DNA from: Sediminibacterium sp.
GTDB lineage: Bacteria > Bacteroidota > Bacteroidia > Chitinophagales > Chitinophagaceae
Direction: 5' to 3'
NCBI GenBank assembly: GCA_023263235.1
Contig: JALQXE010000024.1
Span: 1-14,406, forward strand
DNA: 14,406 nt
Shown one piece after another: positions 1 through 7,168 of this stretch (positions within the stretch are counted from its first letter, which is position 1; each line of letters starts with the position of its first letter). The notes beneath the pieces were generated by a model. That model was not told where the DNA came from. It saw nothing but the letters and a program-made list of their open reading frames with translations, and made no database searches. Position numbers and translations under genes: made by a program.

Positions 1-99
1 GTAAATTACACCTGGCACGTTTTCCTGAGAGCGTAGTTGGCGGGCGGCTTTTTTGCCAGCTTCGGTCCTCAAGTGGCCTTCGATTGTAACTGTTTTCAT
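1..99 (-). CDS. rplY: 50S ribosomal protein L25 (Ctc family), N-terminal part
   Basis: The first 33 codons of a minus-strand gene run off the left edge of the window. They begin MKTVTIEGHLRTEAGKKAAR and end in a VPGVIY segment, which is the typical start of L25/Ctc proteins (a short beta strand, then the basic GKKAARQLR stretch and the VPGVIYG turn). L25 binds the 5S rRNA in the large ribosomal subunit. It lies downstream of prs on the same strand, and the order prs-rplY is common in bacteria. The bases before the start (ACAAACAAATAG-type, A-rich) contain no Shine-Dalgarno sequence, as is usual in Bacteroidota. Whether the protein carries the longer C-terminal TL5/Ctc domain cannot be seen. 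Confidence 0.9.
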   Translation of the reverse strand, partial: MKTVTIEGHLRTEAGKKAARQLRSQENVPGVIY

Positions 100-146
100 T
101 TGAGATCTATTTGTTTGTTTAAATAAGTGACTCGCTTTCGCATTAT

Positions 147-180
147 CACGCCCATTATTCTTTCTCAATAATGGAGCGCG
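147..180 (-). promoter_or_regulatory. Hairpin in the presumed rplY leader
   Basis: Read on the minus strand, CGCGC-U-CCAUUAUU (180 to 167) can pair with AAUAAUGG-GCGUG (159 to 147) around the 7-base loop GAGAAAG. This gives 8 perfect pairs, one bulged U, then 5 more pairs including one G-U. It sits between the prs terminator and rplY, with about 47 bases from its 3' end to the rplY start. No U-run follows, so it is not an intrinsic terminator. A small GCGAAAGC element with a GNRA-type loop lies just downstream (141 to 134). A role in autoregulation by L25 is inference. A 7/8 match to the -7 box (TATCTTCG, 186 to 179) overlaps its 5' arm, so the true transcript start matters. Confidence 0.45.
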
Positions 181-192
181 AAGATAGGAAAT

Positions 193-220
193 AAAAAAGT
201 AGCAACCAAAGCTGCTACTT
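193..220 (-). terminator. Rho-independent terminator after prs
   Basis: On the minus strand AAGTAGCA (220-213) and TGCTACTT (204-197) form a perfect 8-bp stem with an 8-base loop, followed directly by a T-run (TTTTTT, 198-193). It starts 23 bases after the prs stop codon. The plus-strand side has no T-run, so it acts only for the prs direction. Leftward read-through could still reach rplY. Confidence 0.8.
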
Positions 221-243
221 AATATTATCTAACTAATTGATTT

Positions 244-1197
244 TTAACCTCTTGCCTTTAATTGAGAGTGTACAAATAAGCTTGTTATACTCTTATTTTC
301 ATAGGCATTTCTAATGGCAATAGCGAATAAATCGGCAACCGTTACCACTTTAATTTTAGGGGACGGATGCGCCAACGGAATGGTATCACAAACCACTAGC
401 TCTTCTAGTATAGAGTTTTCGATGTTTTCATACGCTTTTCCACTTAAAACTGGATGTGTAATTAAGGCACGAACTGTTCTTGCACCCTTTTCTTTTAACA
501 AACCAGCAGCTTTCACTAAAGTGCCACCCGTATCACAAATATCATCTACCAAAACAATATCCTTCCCAGTCACATCTCCAATTACTACCATGCTCGCAAT
601 TTCATTGGCACGTTTACGATGCTTATCACAAATCACCATTTCGGCATTAAAGTAGTTGGCAACTTCACGTACACGATTGGTACTTCCCACATCGGGCGCT
701 GCGAAACAAAGGTTTTCTAATTTTAGAGATTCAATATATGGAATAAATATAGCAGAGCTGTCCAAATGATCCACCGGAACATCAAAGAAACCTTGAATTT
801 GAGCAGCATGTAAGTCCATTGTAATAACTCTGTTGGCACCTGCAGCCTCTAGCAAAGTTGCAATTAGTTTAGCTCCAATAGCCACCCTTGGCTTGTCCTT
901 TCTGTCCTGGCGAGCAAATCCATAATAAGGAATTACTACAATAATTTTATAAGCGCTTGCTCTTTTGGCAGCATCAATCATTAACAACAATTCAAATAAA
1001 TTGTCGGTAGGTGCATAGGTACTTTGTACTAAAAAAACATAGTCACCACGTACACTTTCCAAGAAAACAGGTTGAAATTCTCCGTCACTGAATTTTTGGA
1101 TGTTAATTTTTCCAATGGGTGCACCAAATCTTTGGGCAATTTTCTCTGCTAGGGCCGTTGAGCCAGTTCCAGCAAATATTTTAACAGAAGGGTTCAT
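244..1197 (-). CDS. prs: Ribose-phosphate pyrophosphokinase (PRPP synthase)
   Basis: This enzyme transfers the pyrophosphate of ATP to ribose 5-phosphate to make PRPP, the precursor of purines, pyrimidines, histidine, tryptophan and NAD. At 317 residues it is full length for a class I enzyme. Visible motifs are the RQDRK ATP loop (96-100), the DLHAAQIQGFF metal/catalytic segment (128-138), KHRKR of the flexible loop (192-196) and the PRPP-binding VDDICDTGGT (217-226). The PDxGG-type loop reads PDVGS (168-172), a small departure that I do not think affects function. The start is set by the conserved N-terminus (VKIFAGTGS). A -7 box lies 19 bases upstream of the ATG and a strong terminator follows the stop. 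The next gene on the strand is rplY. Confidence 0.96.
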   Translation of the reverse strand: MNPSVKIFAGTGSTALAEKIAQRFGAPIGKINIQKFSDGEFQPVFLESVRGDYVFLVQSTYAPTDNLFELLLMIDAAKRASAYKIIVVIPYYGFARQDRKDKPRVAIGAKLIATLLEAAGANRVITMDLHAAQIQGFFDVPVDHLDSSAIFIPYIESLKLENLCFAAPDVGSTNRVREVANYFNAEMVICDKHRKRANEIASMVVIGDVTGKDIVLVDDICDTGGTLVKAAGLLKEKGARTVRALITHPVLSGKAYENIENSILEELVVCDTIPLAHPSPKIKVVTVADLFAIAIRNAYENKSITSLFVHSQLKARG

Positions 1198-1216
1198 GAG
1201 TAGGTTGAATGTGCTT

Positions 1217-1248
1217 CAAAGTTATCATTCTGTAAAGCATTTAGGAAA
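1217..1248 (-). promoter_or_regulatory. Predicted prs promoter
   Basis: The minus strand carries TAACTTTG (1224 to 1217), an exact match to the Bacteroidota -7 box TAnnTTTG. A weak -33 element, TTTC (1248-1245), lies 20 bases upstream of it. The expected transcript start is about 4-5 bases beyond the box, giving a leader of roughly 15 bases before the prs ATG. Confidence 0.55.
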
Positions 1249-1344
1249 GATTAAAGGGGCTACTTTTCAACAAGTCATTAACGTAGGATAAAATTCTACT
1301 TTTTTAATAGTATTAATACCCTTATAGGGCATCCAATTTGGGGA

Positions 1345-1351
1345 TACTTTG
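1345..1351 (+). promoter_or_regulatory. Possible -7 element of radC
   Basis: TACTTTG lies 5 bases before the radC ATG and resembles TAnnTTTG with one base missing. No TTTG is seen at the expected -33 distance. Just upstream are a 10-bp palindrome GTATTAATAC (1310-1319) and the overlapping inverted repeat CCCTTATAGGG (1319-1329), in the zone where a -33 box would lie. Confidence 0.25.
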
Positions 1352-1356
1352 CCCGG

Positions 1357-2046
1357 ATGCAAATGACCATTAAATCCTGGGCCCTAAATGACCAACCAAC
1401 TCATAAATTATATACCAAGGGTGCCAAATATTTAACCAACGCCGAACTCATTGCCATTGTATTACAACAAGGCACCCCCCAAAACAATGCAGTAGATTTA
1501 GCGCGTATTTTACTGCATAAATGCAATAACAATTTATTACAGTTGTCGAAGCTTTCCACAAAGGATATGCTTTCTTTGAAAATTAAGGGCATAGGAAAAG
1601 TGAAATCCATCCGTTTATTAGCAGCCATTGAATTAGGATCCAGAAGATTATTACAACAAAATATAGATAAACATATTATGCAAAGCAGCGATGTTGTGGC
1701 ACATTTAAAATACAGTTTGCAATTTGAGTCAAGGGAAATATTTATGGTTTTATTATTAAACCAAGCCAATAAAATTATTCATGAACAAATATTAAGCGAG
1801 GGCGGAATAACTGGAACTGTAGCGGATCCCAGGGTATTGTTTAAATTAGCTCTAAGCCATGAAGCCACAGGATTTATTATTTGTCACAATCATCCAAGTG
1901 GACAACTCATGCCAAGCAGAATGGACGATGTGTTAACCGAAAAAGTTAAAAAAGCGGCAAGCCTATTAGACATCAAATTAGTTGACCACATCATAGTAAG
2001 CACGGAAGGCTACTATAGCTATGCTGAACAAAGCAGTAGTTGGTAA
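1357..2046 (+). CDS. radC: RadC family JAMM/MPN protein
   Basis: A 229-residue protein, the usual length for RadC. The N-terminal half has the UPF0758 helical region with a helix-hairpin-helix around GIGKVKSIRLLAAIELG (78-94). The C-terminal half is a JAMM/MPN metalloprotease-like domain with the metal motif HNHPSG (177-182) and a downstream Asp (D190) in PSRMD, matching the RadC pattern HxHPSG...PSxxD. Despite the name, the family has no established role in DNA repair, and its substrate is not known. The gene stands alone, divergent from prs and convergent with the DUF3467 gene 35 bases away. An in-frame ATG at codon 3 is an alternative start; the first ATG fits the TACTTTG element just upstream. 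No Shine-Dalgarno is present. Confidence 0.93.
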   Translation: MQMTIKSWALNDQPTHKLYTKGAKYLTNAELIAIVLQQGTPQNNAVDLARILLHKCNNNLLQLSKLSTKDMLSLKIKGIGKVKSIRLLAAIELGSRRLLQQNIDKHIMQSSDVVAHLKYSLQFESREIFMVLLLNQANKIIHEQILSEGGITGTVADPRVLFKLALSHEATGFIICHNHPSGQLMPSRMDDVLTEKVKKAASLLDIKLVDHIIVSTEGYYSYAEQSSSW

Positions 2047-2081
2047 TTTGTGCGCCAAGTAAAATTCAATGTAATAATGCA

Positions 2082-2390
2082 TTAGGCTTGTGCAGTAGGT
2101 CCTCCAAAATTTAAAGGAATTTCTACTGGTGAAATATCACCTATTGGGCCATTGGCTTCCTCATATCTTTCTACATTTTCTACTAATGCTTTCATAAATC
2201 GTTTAGCGTGCATGGGAGTTAAAATCACTCTTGACTTTACCTTGCTTTTAGGGGTACCCGGCATTACGTTTACAAAGTCAATTACAAACTCGGCATTGCT
2301 ATGTGTAATGATGGCAAGATTGGCATATGAACCTTCTGCAATTTCCTCGCTTATTTCAATATTTAGGGGTGGGTTTGGGTTTTGTTCCAT
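2082..2390 (-). CDS. DUF3467 family protein
   Basis: A 102-residue acidic cytoplasmic protein with no signal peptide or membrane segment. I recognise the DUF3467 pattern: an early EISEEIAEGSYANLAIITHS (13-32), then the strand FVIDFVNVMPGTPKSKV and an RVILTPMHAKRFMKALVENV segment, ending near an EIPLNFGG motif. The function of the family is unknown; it is widespread in Bacteroidota and other bacteria. The frame is open upstream to an ATG at 2453, but the inner ATG at 2390 is preferred. The family starts near MEQNPNPP, the upstream codons encode an unrelated hydrophobic stretch that would cross the folD promoter, and a perfect -7 box lies 16 bases before 2390. The stop codon sits inside a TAATGCATTA palindrome. 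Confidence 0.85.
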   Translation of the reverse strand: MEQNPNPPLNIEISEEIAEGSYANLAIITHSNAEFVIDFVNVMPGTPKSKVKSRVILTPMHAKRFMKALVENVERYEEANGPIGDISPVEIPLNFGGPTAQA

Positions 2391-2406
2391 GTTATTAATT
2401 GAACAA

Positions 2407-2414
2407 CAAAGATA
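2407..2414 (-). promoter_or_regulatory. Predicted -7 box of the DUF3467 gene
   Basis: TATCTTTG on the minus strand matches TAnnTTTG exactly and lies 16 bases before the ATG at 2390. No clear TTTG occurs about 19 bases upstream; that position falls in the T-run opposite A2431-A2439. The expected leader is about 12 bases. Confidence 0.5.
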
Positions 2415-2439
2415 CAGGGGATGGAATGTTAAAAAAAAA

Positions 2440-2471
2440 TTAGCGTACAGCATTTCTATGAACTAAATTTG
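2440..2471 (+). promoter_or_regulatory. Predicted folD promoter abutting the start codon
   Basis: TAAATTTG (2464-2471) matches the -7 box exactly and ends 4 bases before the folD ATG. A weak -33 element TTAG (2440-2443) lies 20 bases upstream. With transcription starting 4-5 bases after the box, the mRNA would begin at or next to the A of the ATG, so it would be leaderless. Confidence 0.55.
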
Positions 2472-2475
2472 CGCC

Positions 2476-3357
2476 ATGTTAGTATTAGATGGCAAAATAG
2501 CCTCCGCAGCAGTAAAAGCAACCCTTTTACAAAAAACACAAGCCTTAGAAGCAGCTGGAAAAAGAACACCCCATTTAGCCGCCATTTTAGTAGGCAATAA
2601 TGGAGCCAGTGAAACTTATGTGGCTAGCAAAGTAAAAAATTGTGAAGAAACTGGCTTTGGAAGTTCTTTAATACGCTTTAATGATGATGTTTCACAAGCA
2701 GATTTATTAGCCAAAATTCAAGAACTGAATGAGGATAAAAATGTGGACGGTATATTAGTGCAACTTCCTTTGCCAAAACATATCAATGACGAAATAATAA
2801 TTGAAGCCATTCATCCTCATAAAGATGTGGACGGCTTTCATCCAACCAATATTGGAAGAATGGTACAAGGAATAGATACTTTCATACCTGCTACACCTTA
2901 TGGCGTTTTACTGATGTTGGAATATTTTAAAATTGAAACAAAAGGGAAACATGTTGTTGTAATAGGACGAAGCAATATTGTAGGAAGACCCATGAGTATT
3001 TTATTGAGTGGCGACAGACCGCAAGGGAATGCATATGTTACACTTTGTCATCGCTATACACCAAAAGAAGCATTAGAAAAAATTACACAACAAGCCGATA
3101 TTTTAGTGGTTGCAATTGGTAAACCAGAATTTGTTACTGCCGATATGATAAAGCCTGGTGCAGTAATAATTGATGTGGGAATTACAAGAGTTGAGGATAC
3201 CACTGCAAAAAAAGGCTTTCGTATTAAAGGCGACGTAAACTACGAACAGGCTATAACAAAAGCCTCGGCTGTAACCCCCGTTCCAGGAGGTGTTGGACTT
3301 ATGACCATTGCGGGTTTATTAATGAATACCATGAAAGCCTACGAGGGTAAATTTTAA
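2476..3357 (+). CDS. folD: Bifunctional methylene-THF dehydrogenase / methenyl-THF cyclohydrolase
   Basis: This cytoplasmic enzyme interconverts 5,10-methylene-, 5,10-methenyl- and 10-formyl-tetrahydrofolate using NADP, supplying formyl groups for purine and fMet-tRNA synthesis. At 293 residues it has the normal length. Diagnostic features are the catalytic Tyr48 and Lys52 in YVASK, the DGILVQLPLP substrate motif (91-100), the Rossmann loop GRSNIVGRP (164-172), IDVGITR (232-238) and the folate-site PVPGGVG (268-274). The SGDRPQGNAYVTLCH segment after the Rossmann loop is a longer loop than in the E. coli enzyme, as I recall for Bacteroidota homologues. The start is fixed by the conserved MLVLDGK and the promoter directly upstream. 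queE follows after 45 bases and may be cotranscribed. Confidence 0.96.
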   Translation: MLVLDGKIASAAVKATLLQKTQALEAAGKRTPHLAAILVGNNGASETYVASKVKNCEETGFGSSLIRFNDDVSQADLLAKIQELNEDKNVDGILVQLPLPKHINDEIIIEAIHPHKDVDGFHPTNIGRMVQGIDTFIPATPYGVLLMLEYFKIETKGKHVVVIGRSNIVGRPMSILLSGDRPQGNAYVTLCHRYTPKEALEKITQQADILVVAIGKPEFVTADMIKPGAVIIDVGITRVEDTTAKKGFRIKGDVNYEQAITKASAVTPVPGGVGLMTIAGLLMNTMKAYEGKF

Positions 3358-3402
3358 TTTAATCAATCGAAACATAATTACAACGAAGCCATTCTTCTGC
3401 TC

Positions 3403-4017
3403 ATGAACGAAATTCATACACAACAATATCCTGTGATGGAAATGTTTTATTCTTTGCAAGGCGAAGGATATCATCAGGGCAAAGCGGCTTTTTTTATCCG
3501 CTTAGCGGGATGTGATGTTGGCTGTGTTTGGTGTGATGTTAAAGATAGTTGGGATGCAAGTAAACACCCGGCATTATCGGTTGAACAAATTGTAAATAGT
3601 GCTTTAGTACACCCTAGCAGATTAGTGATTGTAACAGGTGGCGAACCCTTATTACATAAACTTGATCCTTTAACTAGAGCTTTAAAAGCAGCTGGTTTTG
3701 AAACCAATATTGAAACTTCTGGTTCCAGCCCAATGTCGGGTGAATGGGACTGGGTATGTTTATCTCCAAAAAAATTTAAAGCCCCCCTTCCCGAAAATAT
3801 AGCTTTGGCTTCAGAATTAAAAGTAGTGGTTTTTAATCATTCCGATTTTGAATGGGCCGAAACCTATGCAAAACAAACTCCACCCAATTGCAAATTGTTT
3901 TTACAACCTGAATGGGAAAAGCAAGCGCAAATGACACCACTAGTTATTGAGTATGTTAAAGCAAACCCAAAATGGGAATTAAGTGCGCAGCTACACAAGT
4001 TCATTCAAGTACCCTAA
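3403..4017 (+). CDS. queE: 7-carboxy-7-deazaguanine synthase (radical SAM)
   Basis: QueE converts 6-carboxy-tetrahydropterin to 7-carboxy-7-deazaguanine, a radical SAM ring contraction in the pathway to preQ0 and queuosine in tRNA. The 204-residue protein has the compact QueE fold. Near the start is EMFYSLQGEGYHQGKAAFFI, which resembles the E. coli-type enzyme. The [4Fe-4S] motif CxxxCxxC (C37, C41, C44) is followed by WCD. TGGEP (78-82) and ETSG (104-107) bind SAM, and a C-terminal LSAQLHKFIQVP replaces the usual LSLQTHK-type ending. ATGs at codons 12 and 14 are less likely starts because homologues include the QYPVMEMF segment. No other queuosine gene is in the window. It shares folate/pterin chemistry with its neighbour folD but not a pathway. 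Confidence 0.93.
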   Translation: MNEIHTQQYPVMEMFYSLQGEGYHQGKAAFFIRLAGCDVGCVWCDVKDSWDASKHPALSVEQIVNSALVHPSRLVIVTGGEPLLHKLDPLTRALKAAGFETNIETSGSSPMSGEWDWVCLSPKKFKAPLPENIALASELKVVVFNHSDFEWAETYAKQTPPNCKLFLQPEWEKQAQMTPLVIEYVKANPKWELSAQLHKFIQVP

Positions 4018-4043
4018 TTATATTTACAGCTCAATAAGGCAAT

Positions 4044-5933
4044 ATGAAAAATAGGCTTGCACTATTTTTATGGTTCGTTATTTTATCATGCACCATGACA
4101 AGTTCTTTGCATGCACAAAATGCATCTGCAGCGCGCAAATTAATGGAGAAAGCTGGGGTTGCTTTTGAAGCTCAAAATTATGAGCAGTGTATTCAGTTGC
4201 TTGAATCAAGTATTGAAAAAGACACCAATTTATTGGATGCATATATTACCCTTTTTCAAGTGTATTCAAAAATAAAGCAGCCAAAAAAAGCCATTGATGT
4301 TTTTGAAAAAGCTTTACAAAAAGATAGTGTTGGTGCTGCACCATATATATTAAAGTATGCCACCGCTTTGGCTACAATAAGCGATTACAAAAAAGCATTG
4401 AGTGCACTAAAAGCATTTTCGAATAAGACACCTGCTCATCAGCAACAAAATATAAATGACTTAATTGCTATTTGTGAATTTGTAACTCAACAGGAAGTAG
4501 ATATACTTGCTAAAGTCACCAATGTGGGAGACAGCGTGAATACAGCAAATGCCGAATACTTTCCCACAGTAACCGTGCAGGATAGCTTGCTTCTATTTAT
4601 GCGCAGAAATAAAGACAAGCGGGAAGATTTTCTTTTCAGCAATATGAATAGTAATGGATTTTCGTTGGCTAAACCACTTTCTGATACTTTAAATTTTGCA
4701 GACAAAAAAGGAGCACCAAGTTTATCCTCCGATTTAAAAACACTATACTACGCTGCTGAATATATGGAAATGGGATATGGCAGATATGACATATACAAAG
4801 TAAGCAAAACAGACAGTGGCTGGTCTGCCCCACTTAACTTAGGACGTAATATAAATTCTGATTTTTGGGAAAGTGCCCCTAGTATTTCGCCGGACGGTCA
4901 AGCATTATATTTTAGCAGTAATAAGCCCGGAGGCTTTGGTGGTATAGATATTTACGTTTCATATAAAACCAAAAATGGATATTGGAGCCAGGCTTATAAT
5001 TTAGGCCCGAATATTAATACAAAAGGGGATGATCAAACACCATTTATACATGCTGATAATAGAACATTATATTTTGCATCTAATGGATGGCCCGGTTACG
5101 GAGGAACTGATTTGTTTGTAGCTTTTAAAAAATTGGATGGAAAATGGAGTAAGCCAACCAACCTAGGCTACCCTATTAATACATTTGATAATGAAGGTAG
5201 CATTGCCATTGCAAGTAATGGATGGGAAGGATACATTGCAAGTGACCGAATTGATAGTCGCGGAGAATTAGATATTTATAAAGTAGTGTTGCCACAAAAA
5301 GCGCGCGCAAACAAATCCTATTATTTTAATGGATTCATTACGGACGCATTTTCTCATTTACCTATTCCCGGTTTAGTAAGGCTTTCGGACCCTAAAGACT
5401 CCACTAAATTTATGGTTATAAATGTGGATAGCACAGGCGTATTTGTACTTTCTATTCCTGAATTTGATTCGCTTGGTATACAAGTAAATAGTCCACAGCA
5501 TGATTATGCAAGTACTTTATTAAGCAAGGAAAAACTTATTCAACTTGCGGGCACCAGCCAAAATTTTAATCTAAGCCCTATTCAAAATAAGTTTACTAAG
5601 GATTTTAAAAACGTATTTTTTGATGTGAACAATGCGCAGCTAAATGCTGCATCATTTGTTGAGCTTGACGCATTGGTAAATTATTTAGAGAACACCAATA
5701 ATGCTACTATTTTCATTGAAGGTCATACCGATAATACTGGTTCAGAAATTGCCAATATAAATTTATCGGAAAAACGTGCCTTTGCCATTGCACAATACTT
5801 AATTAAAAAAGGTATTGCAACGCAAAGAATAAGCGCTAAAGGCTTTGGTGCAAGCAAACCTATTGCCGATAATGGAACAGCAGCAGGCCGTGCACAAAAC
5901 AGACGTACGAGTTTTACCATTACGATTCAATAA
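4044..5933 (+). CDS. PD40 beta-propeller and OmpA-domain envelope protein with TPRs
   Basis: A 629-residue exported protein. In order: a signal peptide (1-24, likely cut after LHA before Gln25); TPR-like helices (about 30-150, e.g. AQNYEQCIQLLESSIEKD and KKAIDVFEKALQKD); a WD40-like PD40 propeller (about 165-415) with repeats of the SAPSISPDGQALYFSSN and GGFGGIDIYVS type; a carboxypeptidase-regulatory-like beta domain (about 426-515); and a C-terminal OmpA domain (about 522-629). The OmpA domain contains the peptidoglycan-binding Asp563 in GHTDNTG and Arg578 in LSEKRA. The design implies an outer-membrane-associated periplasmic protein gripping the cell wall. Related proteins in Bacteroidota include gliding/T9SS-linked PorE-type proteins, but this cannot be assigned from sequence alone. 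Cys16 in ILSC is a poor lipobox, so a lipoprotein is unlikely. A weak -7-like TATATTTA (4019-4026) precedes it. Confidence 0.9.
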   Translation: MKNRLALFLWFVILSCTMTSSLHAQNASAARKLMEKAGVAFEAQNYEQCIQLLESSIEKDTNLLDAYITLFQVYSKIKQPKKAIDVFEKALQKDSVGAAPYILKYATALATISDYKKALSALKAFSNKTPAHQQQNINDLIAICEFVTQQEVDILAKVTNVGDSVNTANAEYFPTVTVQDSLLLFMRRNKDKREDFLFSNMNSNGFSLAKPLSDTLNFADKKGAPSLSSDLKTLYYAAEYMEMGYGRYDIYKVSKTDSGWSAPLNLGRNINSDFWESAPSISPDGQALYFSSNKPGGFGGIDIYVSYKTKNGYWSQAYNLGPNINTKGDDQTPFIHADNRTLYFASNGWPGYGGTDLFVAFKKLDGKWSKPTNLGYPINTFDNEGSIAIASNGWEGYIASDRIDSRGELDIYKVVLPQKARANKSYYFNGFITDAFSHLPIPGLVRLSDPKDSTKFMVINVDSTGVFVLSIPEFDSLGIQVNSPQHDYASTLLSKEKLIQLAGTSQNFNLSPIQNKFTKDFKNVFFDVNNAQLNAASFVELDALVNYLENTNNATIFIEGHTDNTGSEIANINLSEKRAFAIAQYLIKKGIATQRISAKGFGASKPIADNGTAAGRAQNRRTSFTITIQ

Positions 5934-6008
5934 TTTTTTGAAAAGAACAATGCACTCAATAGTATAAATACGCTTACTTAATTTGTTTTAATAAGCGATG
6001 TTTATAAA

Positions 6009-7103
6009 ATGACAAATAAAGATGAAGCATTGCTTTATACCATTGCCTTTAGCATGATAGAGGGCATTTCAGCTGCGCAAAAAATGAACATGTTAAGGTA
6101 TTATGGTTCTGCGTTGCATATTTTTCAGTTACATAAAAAAAATGTAGCCCCTTGGCCAATTGAGGCGGCCGAGGATGAAATCAACTTTATTTCGAAACAT
6201 AATATTCAATGTTTTGGATGCATGGATAATGATTATCCTAACCGCCTCATCAATATTAGCGATCCTCCAATAGTACTTTACACAAAGGGTTCCAGCCATT
6301 TTAATCTGCCACAATTAATAAGTATTGTAGGTACTCGCCAACATACACATCAAGTAAATAAAATAATACAAGAATTACTAGAAGGATTAGTACATTTAAA
6401 ATTGGGTGTGATCAGTGGTATGGCTTTGGGGGTAGATGGCATTGCACATGCACTCTCATTAAAAAATAAAATTCCTACCTGGGGCGTATTAGCACATGGG
6501 CTAGATACAATTTACCCCAATTCACACAGACGGCTAGCAATAAATATGTTAAGTAATGGTGGGCTTATCACTGAATGCAGACAAAAAACTATCACCATGC
6601 CTTTTCAGTTTCCAAAACGCAATAGAATTGTTGCAGGTATGAGCGATGCAACAATTGTTGTTGAAAGCGCAGTAGAAGGGGGAAGTATGATCACAGCTAA
6701 ATTAGCAAGAGGATATGATAGAGAAGTATTTGCTGTGCCCGGCAAAATACATGATGCAAAGAGTAAAGGTTGTTTATGGTTAATCAAAAATAACATTGCA
6801 ACAGTTTACCATGACCCTAACCAATTATTAGAAAATATGAATTGGCCATTACAAAAAGGCAAGACAGAGAATTGTGATAACACCATAAACATCCAGAATT
6901 TAAATACACAAAAAAATTTGCTCACCATGCCACCAATTTTTAAAACTATCTATTTACTCATTCAATCGCAGGGTCCAATTCATAAGGACGCAATTTCCCA
7001 TATATTAAATATACCGTCGCATGAATTATCGGCTCATTTGTTATCCTTGGAACTAAATAACCTGGTTCAGTTGCAAGCTGGCAACCTTTATTCATTGTCC
7101 TAA
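6009..7103 (+). CDS. dprA: DNA-processing protein DprA (Smf)
   Basis: DprA binds incoming single-stranded DNA during natural transformation and loads RecA. The 364-residue protein has the full layout: an N-terminal SAM/HhH-like helical region (1-70), the Rossmann-like DprA core (about 75-275), and a C-terminal winged-helix domain (about 305-364). Core motifs are IVGTR (106-110), [12 protein letters not shown] (136-147), [12 protein letters not shown] (201-212) and EGGSMITA (223-230; more often SGSLITA). A linker rich in Asn and Thr (about 282-305) joins the domains. The gene follows the OmpA-domain gene after 75 bases. A near match to the -7 box (TTAATTTG, 5978-5985) lies 23 bases before the ATG. 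No other competence gene is in the window. Confidence 0.95.
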   Translation: MTNKDEALLYTIAFSMIEGISAAQKMNMLRYYGSALHIFQLHKKNVAPWPIEAAEDEINFISKHNIQCFGCMDNDYPNRLINISDPPIVLYTKGSSHFNLPQLISIVGTRQHTHQVNKIIQELLEGLVHLKLGVISGMALGVDGIAHALSLKNKIPTWGVLAHGLDTIYPNSHRRLAINMLSNGGLITECRQKTITMPFQFPKRNRIVAGMSDATIVVESAVEGGSMITAKLARGYDREVFAVPGKIHDAKSKGCLWLIKNNIATVYHDPNQLLENMNWPLQKGKTENCDNTINIQNLNTQKNLLTMPPIFKTIYLLIQSQGPIHKDAISHILNIPSHELSAHLLSLELNNLVQLQAGNLYSLS

Positions 7104-7133
7104 GTCCTTGTTTTTCAATGCATTCAAAAAGGA

Positions 7134-7154
7134 TTTTGCCCAAAAGGGGCAAAA
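7134..7154 (+). repeat. Perfect 8-bp inverted repeat over the guaB promoter
   Basis: TTTTGCCC (7134-7141) and GGGCAAAA (7147-7154) are perfect inverted copies separated by AAAAG. No T-run follows on either strand, so it does not look like a terminator for dprA. It contains the -33 TTTG and fills most of the spacer to the -7 box, the position of a repressor operator. Confidence 0.5.
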
Positions 7155-7165
7155 AGCTACCTTTG
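7135..7165 (+). promoter_or_regulatory. Predicted guaB promoter, consensus
   Basis: TTTG (7135-7138), 19 bases, then TACCTTTG (7158-7165) matches the Bacteroidota promoter consensus exactly in both elements and in spacing. The -7 box ends 3 bases before the ATG at 7169, so the predicted transcript starts at or within one base of the start codon. Confidence 0.7.
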
Positions 7166-7168
7166 CCT

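Noticed and set aside
1100..1291. A 63-codon plus-strand open frame crossing the start of prs
   Set aside because: It overlaps the conserved prs N-terminus and its promoter, and the translation resembles no family I know.
2075..2084. TAATGCATTA palindrome between convergent radC and DUF3467 as a bidirectional terminator
   Set aside because: It is only a 10-bp AT-rich palindrome without a loop or T-runs, and it overlaps the DUF3467 stop codon.
2391..2453. An upstream in-frame ATG adding 21 codons to the DUF3467 gene
   Set aside because: The extension encodes a Cys- and aromatic-rich stretch foreign to the family and would run through the gene's own -7 box.
7118..7168. An upstream in-frame ATG adding 17 codons to guaB
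   Set aside because: The added residues are basic and not part of the IMPDH family, and the consensus promoter lies between the two ATGs.
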